Source of the DNA: an uncultured Helicobacter sp.
Lineage (GTDB): Bacteria; Campylobacterota; Campylobacteria; Campylobacterales; Helicobacteraceae
Assembly (NCBI RefSeq): GCF_937906905.1
Contig: NZ_CALERY010000027.1
Location: 1-64,000 of the forward strand
Length of the DNA stretch: 64,000 bases
Direction of reading: 5' to 3'
The notes under the pieces: generated by a model
Database searches by the model: none
Told to the model about the DNA's origin: nothing
Seen by the model: only the letters and a program-made list of their open reading frames with translations
In this document: piece by piece, positions 7,801-14,794 of the stretch
How positions within the stretch are numbered: position 1 is the first letter of the stretch
Layout: each line of letters begins with the position of its first letter
Program-made: the position numbers and the translations under genes

Positions 7801-8952
7801 TTAGAATACAAGCTTTGCAAATGCTAGAGCATTGTGGAATTGGACATTATTGCCAAATCCATTGCCTACATAGCCACCGCCTACATCAAGAGCCAAGCCT
7901 TCTCGCATAAAGCTTAGTCCTAAATCAAACACACGCACAGAAGCTACTGCTGAAAACTCACTATAATCGCCACCAGCATAGAGCACATCAAGTTTGACTC
8001 GCTCGTGTTCTACCCCACCAAAGGCATACCAAGTGCTTGTCCCTGCACCAAAATACCCAGTATGTGAAGGCATCATATAGCGACCATAGAAGCGAGTGTT
8101 ATCGCTGATTGTTTTAATCCCAGCACTATCGCCGACCATATACCAACCACCACCAAGCTTGAACATCTCTTGGAAGCGGAGTTCTTCTTCAAGCTGCACG
8201 AACATTGTGTTGCCATTCCAGCCATTTTGCCACATAAACTTACCAGAAGTGATAGATTTCACTCCGCCGCCACCTAGCACAAGTGCTGCTCTAGTCCCCG
8301 CTTGAAGCACATTGCTTTGTGAGTAAGAATCTAGGAAGTAATGCACAAATGGATCGACTTGGAAAACACCAAAGTCAAGATTCGCACCACCAGCTATCAC
8401 ATCGCGCTGACCAAAGCCAAAGTTATTGAAGCTTGATGGGAAGCGATGATAGGCTGTTAGCTCACTTGCGATACGCCCTGGCAGCACACCAAATGTCGTG
8501 TAGTCATTCGCCCAAGTAGCCCAAATGTTCGACTTGCCCATATTGTAGCTAAAGCCCACACCCTGCATATAGCTTTTGAGCCAATCTGCTTTCATAAAGT
8601 TGCCATCAAATCGCCCAACATAGAAGTCAAATGTGCCATTGTAGCGGAAATACAAATCAGACAAATCAATGTATTTATCGCCATAAACGCTGTGTTTGGC
8701 ATAGTCGTTTGTCGCCCAAATTTGTGAGCCGCCCCAGCCGCCAACACCAAATCCAACGCTGTTAGATCCAATATCAATACCCAGATGTCCAGTGAAGCCA
8801 CCATAATTGATACCATCTTTATTAAGGTGCATATAATCGCCAAATTCTTGATTATACACTGCACCTAAATGCCCAAATAGCTCTACATTCGCACTCGCAC
8901 CTGTGGCAACTGCTGAAGCAAGAACAGCACTTACTAAAAGTTTGCTTTTCAT
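7801..8952 (-). CDS. Outer-membrane beta-barrel protein (Helicobacter porin/Hof-like)
   Basis: 383 residues with an N-terminal signal peptide (MKSKLLVSAVLASAVATGASA, cleavage after ASA). A Gly/aromatic-rich barrel of alternating strands follows, ending in the outer-membrane signature (ALAFAKLVF, terminal Phe). The strand pattern (VELFGHLGAVY, FDFYVGRFD, YGRYMMPSHTG) resembles Helicobacter outer-membrane family (Hof) proteins, but I cannot place it in a subfamily. AGGACACAAG precedes the ATG. Single gene with its own promoter; probably an abundant porin or adhesin. Confidence 0.75.
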   Translation of the reverse strand: MKSKLLVSAVLASAVATGASANVELFGHLGAVYNQEFGDYMHLNKDGINYGGFTGHLGIDIGSNSVGFGVGGWGGSQIWATNDYAKHSVYGDKYIDLSDLYFRYNGTFDFYVGRFDGNFMKADWLKSYMQGVGFSYNMGKSNIWATWANDYTTFGVLPGRIASELTAYHRFPSSFNNFGFGQRDVIAGGANLDFGVFQVDPFVHYFLDSYSQSNVLQAGTRAALVLGGGGVKSITSGKFMWQNGWNGNTMFVQLEEELRFQEMFKLGGGWYMVGDSAGIKTISDNTRFYGRYMMPSHTGYFGAGTSTWYAFGGVEHERVKLDVLYAGGDYSEFSAVASVRVFDLGLSFMREGLALDVGGGYVGNGFGNNVQFHNALAFAKLVF

Positions 8953-8992
8953 CTTGTGTCCTTTGTTGTGAAGTTGAGCTTTGCTCGTGGAA

Positions 8993-8998
8993 AGTATA
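8993..8998 (-). promoter_or_regulatory. -10 element of the outer-membrane gene
   Basis: TATACT on the minus strand, 41 bases upstream of the start at 8952. A TTGATT-like -35 box lies upstream at roughly the right distance. Confidence 0.45.
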
Positions 8999-9222
8999 TC
9001 GACAAAAAATCAAGGAGTTTAAATGGGAAAGTTAATGACTTTCTACATTTTTCTATATGTAATGCTGCATAAAGTGCGACAATTTGGCGGCTGCAGAATG
9101 TTTGATAAGCTTTGAGAGCACAAGTGTGGCTTAGATCTATCCTCAATTTACTCCCAATAATCTCTCGCTAGATTCTCCCCAAAATCCAGCTAGATTCTCG
9201 AGAAATTCGCACTTTTGCGACA

Positions 9223-11205
9223 TTAGCGTTTGCTTTTCTTATTGCTTGAGCTTTGAGCGATAGCCAAGTCGTCCTGGCTCCATTCATCAAGAGCTTTTTG
9301 TGTAGTGTGGATAACGCAATCAATCCCTCCAGCAAGCGAAAAAAGCCAATATTTATGATAGTAGAGCCATTGAAGCTGCTTGGCACGCATATCTTCTTCA
9401 TTGGCAGTATAGAGCACCAGAATCTTGGCAATATCAAGCTCCTGGTGGAAGATGTAGGACTGAATGGCGTCCATGAAGTAGCTTGTAAATTTACGCTCAT
9501 TAAATAGCAGCTTGATATTATCAATCTTATCGCTTAGGGCGTTTAGCTTAGTGAAATTTATGCGATCAAGCTTGTTTTGGGCATTAAGCTTCTCAATATG
9601 TTCGAGCTCTTTTGCCAATTGCAAGAATACGCGCTCGATTTTGCGCTTTTGCATACTGCCATAGGAGATGATATCCTGTGCCTTTTTATAAGCCTGCTTA
9701 ATGAGTTTTGCGCTTTGTTTGTGACTTGGTGCAGTGAGGGTGATGGGGGATTTTGGTCTATTTTCTTGACAGATAGTTTCCACAATCTGCGCAAATGGTA
9801 GCTCGGTTGTCCCTGCGATTCTCGCTCCACCCTCTGTGGAGTTGATAACCTCCATACCAGCTGGTGTGCGCGCAATATCTTTCTCAAAAAAATGCAAAAA
9901 CAATTTCCAGATTTTGCTCGTCTCCACCTCGCCCATACCTCCATAGCGCGGGATAAAAATACCCTCTTTCTTATACTGCTTTTCTTGCGTGCCATAAATT
10001 GCATCTTTAGAATGCGATGTCCCGTCCTCGCCAAATGCCAAATCCTGACCGATAAAAATACAGCGTTTAAAGCGAGAAATCATCGCAAGCTCATACGCCA
10101 TATTCGCTGCACTCATACCTACGCCAAGATACCCATACTCATCAAATCCAAACAAACTCGTATAACCAAATGGACGGAAGCTAAACTGGATCTGGCTACC
10201 CGCCACAGCGCGTTTGGTAGCTTCATGCACGATTGAAGTAAGGGCAAATATCACGCCATTTTGCGCGTCTTTTGGCGTATCTGTGTAGAATTTCGCACTC
10301 TCCTCCACACGCTCCAAACTTAGCACGATATCAGGCTTTATGCCATGTTTATGCAAAATAGGGAAGCTCGCATCGACACAAAGCAGCGTAGCATAAGGAG
10401 CGACTTTTTTGAGCAAGGGAAGCTGCTTATGCAGGCTGGGACCTGTGGAGATGATAATAGCGTTTTCGCGATTGCTAAGTGTAGCGACAAAATCCCGCAA
10501 GCTTGGCGTGCGCAAAGCATCTGGGAGATTCTTAATATGATGATAAATCCCAATGACCGAGTCTTTGGCATCATTACCCACACTTACAACAGCTTGCTCA
10601 ATAGCCTTAATAAAGTAACCATTGATACGCAAGATATCTTCCTGATAATGCTCATAGTAATGGCAAGTAACAAGCAAATCGTAGGTTTTCACAAAGACAC
10701 GCGAGTATTTATTGCTATCAAAGAGAGAATCCACGCCCATGTAGCCTATCTGTTTGGTATAAATGAGAGTGAGTTTGCGCTCTTGGATTTCTTGCGAAAA
10801 GTCCAGGAGATTTAATACGATAAAAATAATCTCTAGCTCTGGCTCAAAAACAACGATTCTCTGGCGCTGGGGATTAAAAAGCAAGCGCACTAACACACCG
10901 CTTCCTAGCCCATAGAGATAGAGAAATGGATAATACGAATAGGAGAGAAGCTGGGAGTTTTTCTCTATGATTTCATCAATTGGTTTTGTGAGATAGAGAG
11001 CCCGATTACTTTGCGTATCAATAATATTGTAATTAGCAGGGTCAGTATCCATGAAAACTTCATACCGCTGATTTGGGGCAAAAGATTTTAGCGCAAGAGT
11101 GAGCATAGGATCAACGCTAGCTAGGGCTTTGAGATTTCTTTGAAAATTATCCTCTATGGGCGCTTGGTGCTGGGCTTGGGAAAGATTTTGATGGCTATTT
11201 TGCAT
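9223..11205 (-). CDS. Motility accessory factor (Maf) family, DUF115 flagellin glycosylation protein
   Basis: 660 residues. Maf proteins are the putative glycosyltransferases that place pseudaminic or legionaminic acid on flagellin. The DUF115 core is visible: NAIIISTGPSLHKQLPLLKK, then LLCVDASFPILHKHGIKPDIVLSLERVE, then CIFIGQDLAFGEDGTSHSKDA. The N-terminal half has FLYLYGLGSGVLVRLLF and VVFEPELEI, also typical. Good ribosome site (AAAGGA) before ATG 11205. It stands alone, with no pse or flagellin gene nearby. No homopolymer tract, unlike many Campylobacter maf genes. Confidence 0.88.
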   Translation of the reverse strand: MQNSHQNLSQAQHQAPIEDNFQRNLKALASVDPMLTLALKSFAPNQRYEVFMDTDPANYNIIDTQSNRALYLTKPIDEIIEKNSQLLSYSYYPFLYLYGLGSGVLVRLLFNPQRQRIVVFEPELEIIFIVLNLLDFSQEIQERKLTLIYTKQIGYMGVDSLFDSNKYSRVFVKTYDLLVTCHYYEHYQEDILRINGYFIKAIEQAVVSVGNDAKDSVIGIYHHIKNLPDALRTPSLRDFVATLSNRENAIIISTGPSLHKQLPLLKKVAPYATLLCVDASFPILHKHGIKPDIVLSLERVEESAKFYTDTPKDAQNGVIFALTSIVHEATKRAVAGSQIQFSFRPFGYTSLFGFDEYGYLGVGMSAANMAYELAMISRFKRCIFIGQDLAFGEDGTSHSKDAIYGTQEKQYKKEGIFIPRYGGMGEVETSKIWKLFLHFFEKDIARTPAGMEVINSTEGGARIAGTTELPFAQIVETICQENRPKSPITLTAPSHKQSAKLIKQAYKKAQDIISYGSMQKRKIERVFLQLAKELEHIEKLNAQNKLDRINFTKLNALSDKIDNIKLLFNERKFTSYFMDAIQSYIFHQELDIAKILVLYTANEEDMRAKQLQWLYYHKYWLFSLAGGIDCVIHTTQKALDEWSQDDLAIAQSSSNKKSKR

Positions 11206-11402
11206 ATAAATCCTTTAATCTATCTGCTGCTATCAAGGGCGCGCTGGGTATTGTGTAAAATCTTTGCAATAGCATAAGCAATTTTAAATCCACTAGAATC
11301 TACCTTGCCAGAATCTGCATTAGCACAAAATCCAATTTACAGATTCTAGTCGGTAGTTTTTAGAGAGCATGAGAGTCGATAGAGGCAAGCTAGCCCAAAC
11401 TT

Positions 11403-12674
11403 TTAAAGCTTAGGCAAAAAGATTCTAAACTCCTTGCTTGGTGCATCAAGCTCTATGCGCCCAGAATGCGCATAGATAATCTGGCTAGAGAGTGCGAGCC
11501 CCAGTCCATTACCCTTAAGCTTTGTCGTAGCAAAAGGCTCAAAAAGAATATTTGGATCATCAAAGGGCTTACCAGTATCTTTGATGAAAAACTCCACCTC
11601 ACTTTGCTTTGGTTTTTCTTGTCTCGCTTCACTTTGATCTCTCGCAACAATTTGAGCTCGTATGATAACCTGCCCGCTTTCATTTTCGCCCTCCTCTATC
11701 GCGTCAATCGCGTTGAAAAGGAAGTTTTGCAGGGCGATAAGGATTAGATCCCTATCGAGATAGGCAATCTTATCGACAAACTCAAATGAAAAATCAATAT
11801 GCTTACTAAAACTATAGCTTCGCACAAAAGCATGTAGCTCATCTTGTAGCTCGAAAATCCGCACATGGGATTTGTGCGCGCTAATGCCTTTGGAGAAGAG
11901 CAGCGTAGCTTTAATAATACGCTCCACACGGAAAATAGATTTTTGCAATTCATCAATGATGGGGAGCTGGGAGTCTTGTGCGGATTTTTGCAGGAGACCT
12001 GCTAGAATCGAAATAGAGCCAATTGGATTCCGTATCTCGTGTGCCAAATGCGCAGAAATCTGCCCCATGGAGGCAAGGCGGGCTTGGCGCTTTTGCGTAG
12101 TAATATCCGTAGCGGTGATAAGTAAGCGATTTTGGAAAGAATTTGTCTGGATAAGGAAGATTTTTTTAGCATATTCAACTTCGGTTTGAAGTTGAATTGT
12201 GGGCGTGGATTGCTGGGTTTTAAGGTTTGGAATAGATTCTAGTATGGGAGAAATCTCAATAGCATGGGAGTTTCGATAGAAAAAGCTCCCATCATGGTTA
12301 TAAACCCAAATCGCTTGGGGCAATGTCTCGATAAGCCACTCATAAAGCGCTTTAGCATCTTTGACATCTTTTTCATAGCGCGAGATGATTGTAATAAACT
12401 CTTCTAGAAGCTGCTTGATATTCTCTGGGTTTTCTTGGATTTCTCGCAAGAAGTCTTGCCCGCTTTTTTCATCATGCTCGCCATGCTCTTCTGTGAATGA
12501 AGGTGGTGGAGACGGCGTTATGGGTGATGTGCCAGTTTGATTTGGGCTGTGTGTATTGTTTGTATTTTTCGTGTTTGGAAATCCCTGGGGCTGTTTTGTT
12601 TTTTGCGGATTTTGCTTGGCACTTTGAATAAGCAAATCTTGCGAATCATGCAAGCTGTGAAAATTGGATTTCAA
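11403..12674 (-). CDS. flgS: Flagellar sensor histidine kinase FlgS
   Basis: Cytoplasmic kinase that phosphorylates FlgR, the sigma-54 activator of middle flagellar genes. PAS-like region around 120-180 (YEWLIETLPQAIWVYNHDGSFFYR), H-box SAHLAHEIRNPIGSISILAGLL with the phosphorylated His, N-box ALQNFLFNAIDAIEEG, and G-boxes KDTGKPFDDPN and GNGLGLALSSQII. No membrane helix, as expected. The only plausible start is a TTG at 12674 with a weak ribosome site; an in-frame stop lies just upstream. The first 90 residues are Pro/Asn/Thr-rich and look unstructured. Confidence 0.88.
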   Translation of the reverse strand: MKSNFHSLHDSQDLLIQSAKQNPQKTKQPQGFPNTKNTNNTHSPNQTGTSPITPSPPPSFTEEHGEHDEKSGQDFLREIQENPENIKQLLEEFITIISRYEKDVKDAKALYEWLIETLPQAIWVYNHDGSFFYRNSHAIEISPILESIPNLKTQQSTPTIQLQTEVEYAKKIFLIQTNSFQNRLLITATDITTQKRQARLASMGQISAHLAHEIRNPIGSISILAGLLQKSAQDSQLPIIDELQKSIFRVERIIKATLLFSKGISAHKSHVRIFELQDELHAFVRSYSFSKHIDFSFEFVDKIAYLDRDLILIALQNFLFNAIDAIEEGENESGQVIIRAQIVARDQSEARQEKPKQSEVEFFIKDTGKPFDDPNILFEPFATTKLKGNGLGLALSSQIIYAHSGRIELDAPSKEFRIFLPKL

Positions 12675-12683
12675 ATCTATGCT

Positions 12684-12832
12684 CGATTACGGGATATGGG
12701 GATCCTATGAAGTCTCAACTAAGAGTTAGGGCTTGACTAATAGGTGAAGCTGGTCTTTAGATCCTGCAACCCAAGACCTAAAGTGCGCCCCCTATTCCGC
12801 CTCCCTAATCTCCTCTCCTTTATTTTTTCAAT
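12684..12832 (+). other. Intergenic region with possible structured RNA
   Basis: Between flgS and the cytochrome gene. Long-range pairing exists: GATTA at 12684 with TAATC near 12804, then GG/CC and GGGG/CCCC pairs inward. Internal hairpins occur, for example GGTCTT...AAGACC. TATGCT lies just upstream on the plus strand and a TTATTTTTT run ends it, so a plus-strand RNA of 130-150 bases is conceivable. I match it to no known family. Confidence 0.2.
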
Positions 12833-13131
12833 GTAGGGATATATTTTGCAAGCGCGTCGATTTCCTCATCAGTAAGAGCAGCAGCCTGTCCCCACATTGT
12901 CGCGCCAAGCCCGAAGTGATTAAGCGTCTTGGCTTTATAGCCTAGAAGATCGCTTTTAATCTCTTCTGCTGTCATTGTGTTTGTAATCTTACTTTTACCA
13001 AGCGCTTGTTTTTCCATGTTGGCACCATGGCACGCTTGGCACTTTGTTTTGATGATATCCGCTGGTTCAGCAGCATTAAGCGCGATCGCACAGCTAGCTA
13101 GAGCTAGTGAAGCAAGTAGTGTTTTTTTCAT
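12820..13131 (-). CDS. Periplasmic cytochrome c-553
   Basis: 103 residues. A signal peptide (MKKTLLASLALASCAIALNA, cleavage after NAA) is followed by one c-type haem site, CQACH at about residues 32-36. The sixth ligand Met is in GLGATMWGQAAAL. It is a monohaem electron carrier between the bc1 complex and the cbb3 oxidase, matching the H. pylori cytochrome c553 pattern. AAGGAGAG precedes the ATG. Ends in TDEEIDALAKYIPTLKK, the standard class I C-terminal helix. Confidence 0.92.
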   Translation of the reverse strand: MKKTLLASLALASCAIALNAAEPADIIKTKCQACHGANMEKQALGKSKITNTMTAEEIKSDLLGYKAKTLNHFGLGATMWGQAAALTDEEIDALAKYIPTLKK

Positions 13132-13162
13132 GGTCTCTCCTTAAATGGTGTTGTGAAAGCGC

Positions 13163-13168
13163 ATTCTA
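13163..13168 (-). promoter_or_regulatory. -10 element of the cytochrome c gene
   Basis: TAGAAT preceded by TG on the minus strand (extended -10), about 32 bases before the ATG at 13131, in an A/T-rich region. Confidence 0.4.
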
Positions 13169-13235
13169 CAACGAAAAAATAAATAAATGCTTCATCTATT
13201 ATTTATTCTGGCAGGTATTTGCTATTGATCAAATT

Positions 13236-13253
13236 TGGGAATTACTTTTGCTT
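13236..13253 (+). promoter_or_regulatory. Sigma-54 (RpoN) promoter of flgI-flgJ
   Basis: TGGGAATTACTTTTGCTT: GG (13238-13239) and GC (13250-13251) are separated by exactly 10 bases, with the TTTTGCTT -12 box favoured by Helicobacter RpoN. Predicted start near 13262, leaving a leader of about 60 bases before flgI. FlgS, which feeds this regulon, is encoded nearby. Confidence 0.7.
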
Positions 13254-13320
13254 TAATCCGTTTTAGTTTTCAAAGGATACCGGTTGAAGCGCCAAGGCTG
13301 GTGAGATTTAAGGAGAAATC

Positions 13321-14367
13321 ATGATTACAACAATACAAAAGCTCTGCGCAATATGCGTGATGTGGGCAGCCCTACTAGCCCAAGCTGTCCATGCCGAAAA
13401 AATCGGCGATATAGCCAGTATCGTAGGCGTGCGAAGCAACCAGCTCATCGGCTATGGGCTAGTTATCGGGCTTAATGGCACAGGCGATAAGACAAGCTCA
13501 AAATTTACCATGCAATCCATCGCCAATATGCTTGAAGGAGTAAATGTCAAGGTCAGCCCTGATAGCATCAAATCCAAAAATGTCGCTGCTGTTGTAGTAA
13601 CTGCCGATCTGCCGCCATTTGCTAGACAAGGCGATAAACTCGATATCAAAATCTCCTCCATAGGCGATGCCAAATCCCTAGAATCTGGGATTCTAGTGAT
13701 GACACCACTCACTGCCGTAGATGGCAATATCTATGCAATCGCACAAGGTGCGGTAACCACGGGAAGCTCAAGCAATCTCTTAAGTGCCAACATCGCTCAA
13801 GGTGCTGTTGTCGAGCGCGAAGTGGCATACAATCTCTCCCAGCAGCAAGATCTCACGCTAAGCCTGAAAAGCGCGAACTTCCAAAATGCTATCAAAATCC
13901 AGCATGTGCTCAATGAGACATTTGGTCAAGAAAGCGCAGTGGCGATAGATTCTCGCACAATAAAGCTCCGCCTGCCAGAGAATCTAACCCCTGTGGAATT
14001 TGTCGCACTAGTGCAAGAGGTGCAATTTGACTACTCCACAAGCAGCAAAATCATCATTGATGAAAAATCTGGCACAATCGTGGCTGGCGTCGATGTCCCG
14101 GTGCGCCCAGTAGTGGTAACAAGCGGGGATATTACGCTTAAAATCACTAACGAACCTCTGCTTGATGAAAAAAATGCGCAAAAACTTGATGCAAGCACAA
14201 GCTTTGATCCGAACACAACCACAATCAGCGCGAGCGAACCAAATACAACAATCTCCAATGTCGTCAAAGCTCTGCAAAAAATGGGCGCAAGCCCCAAAAA
14301 TATGATCTCGATTCTGGAAGCCATGCGCCAGAGTGGGGCGATTTCTACGCCCATTGAGATTTTGTAG
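13321..14367 (+). CDS. flgI: Flagellar P-ring protein FlgI
   Basis: Periplasmic ring protein of the flagellar basal body. Signal peptide at 1-25 (VMWAALLAQAVHA), then the hallmark EKIGDIASIVGVRSNQLIGYGLVIGLNGTGDKT. Other FlgI stretches are VVVTADLPPFARQGDKLDIKISSIGDAKSL, FDYSTSSKIIIDEKSGTIV and the C-terminal NVVKALQKMGASPKNMISILEAMRQSGAI. 348 residues, full length. TAAGGAG lies before ATG. Transcribed with the rod-binding gene behind the sigma-54 site. Confidence 0.96.
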   Translation: MITTIQKLCAICVMWAALLAQAVHAEKIGDIASIVGVRSNQLIGYGLVIGLNGTGDKTSSKFTMQSIANMLEGVNVKVSPDSIKSKNVAAVVVTADLPPFARQGDKLDIKISSIGDAKSLESGILVMTPLTAVDGNIYAIAQGAVTTGSSSNLLSANIAQGAVVEREVAYNLSQQQDLTLSLKSANFQNAIKIQHVLNETFGQESAVAIDSRTIKLRLPENLTPVEFVALVQEVQFDYSTSSKIIIDEKSGTIVAGVDVPVRPVVVTSGDITLKITNEPLLDEKNAQKLDASTSFDPNTTTISASEPNTTISNVVKALQKMGASPKNMISILEAMRQSGAISTPIEIL

Positions 14368-14443
14368 AATCTGGCGGGATAGATTCTATGATGGGCGGAT
14401 TTTGTGGTTTTAGATTCTACACTAAAGTTTGTAAGGAGAATAT

Positions 14444-14737
14444 ATGAAGCTCGACCCAAGCGCAAGCCTTGGTGCCTACCAAGCCAGCAAAACACCAATG
14501 ATTGACAAAAACTCTAGCGACGAAAAGCTAAGGGAGCAGACCGATGCATTTGAGGCAATTTTACTGAAGTTTATGCTCGATACTTCGTTAAATCTCGATA
14601 GCCCGCTCTACCCAAAACAACCTGGTGCAGACATCTACCAGAGCATGTATAAAGATACACTTGCAAATCACCTCTCCGGTGGCTTTGGCTACAGCCAAAT
14701 GCTCTTTGACTGGTTAAAAGATCAGCAAAAGGGGTAA
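14444..14737 (+). CDS. flgJ: Rod-binding protein, FlgJ N-terminal domain type
   Basis: 97 residues corresponding only to the rod-capping domain of FlgJ. EKLREQTDAFEAILLKFMLDTSL and YQSMYKDTLANHLSGGFGYSQMLFDWL match the rod-binding pattern. The peptidoglycan hydrolase domain of enterobacterial FlgJ is absent, as usual in Campylobacterota. AAGGAG before ATG. It follows flgI by 76 bases in the same unit and helps assemble the rod through the periplasm. Confidence 0.85.
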   Translation: MKLDPSASLGAYQASKTPMIDKNSSDEKLREQTDAFEAILLKFMLDTSLNLDSPLYPKQPGADIYQSMYKDTLANHLSGGFGYSQMLFDWLKDQQKG

Positions 14738-14794
14738 GATTAAGCTGCTTTTGATTAGAATACGCCCTTTATTTTGGCAGATGTAAGGAATACA

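Noticed and set aside
8949..9146. Minus-strand 65-codon frame upstream of the outer-membrane gene
   Set aside because: It covers the -10 region and leader of that gene, has no ribosome site and no recognisable motif.
13208..13222. TGGCAGGTATTTGC as a sigma-54 site before flgI
   Set aside because: GG and GC are 9 bases apart instead of 10; the site at 13236 has correct spacing.
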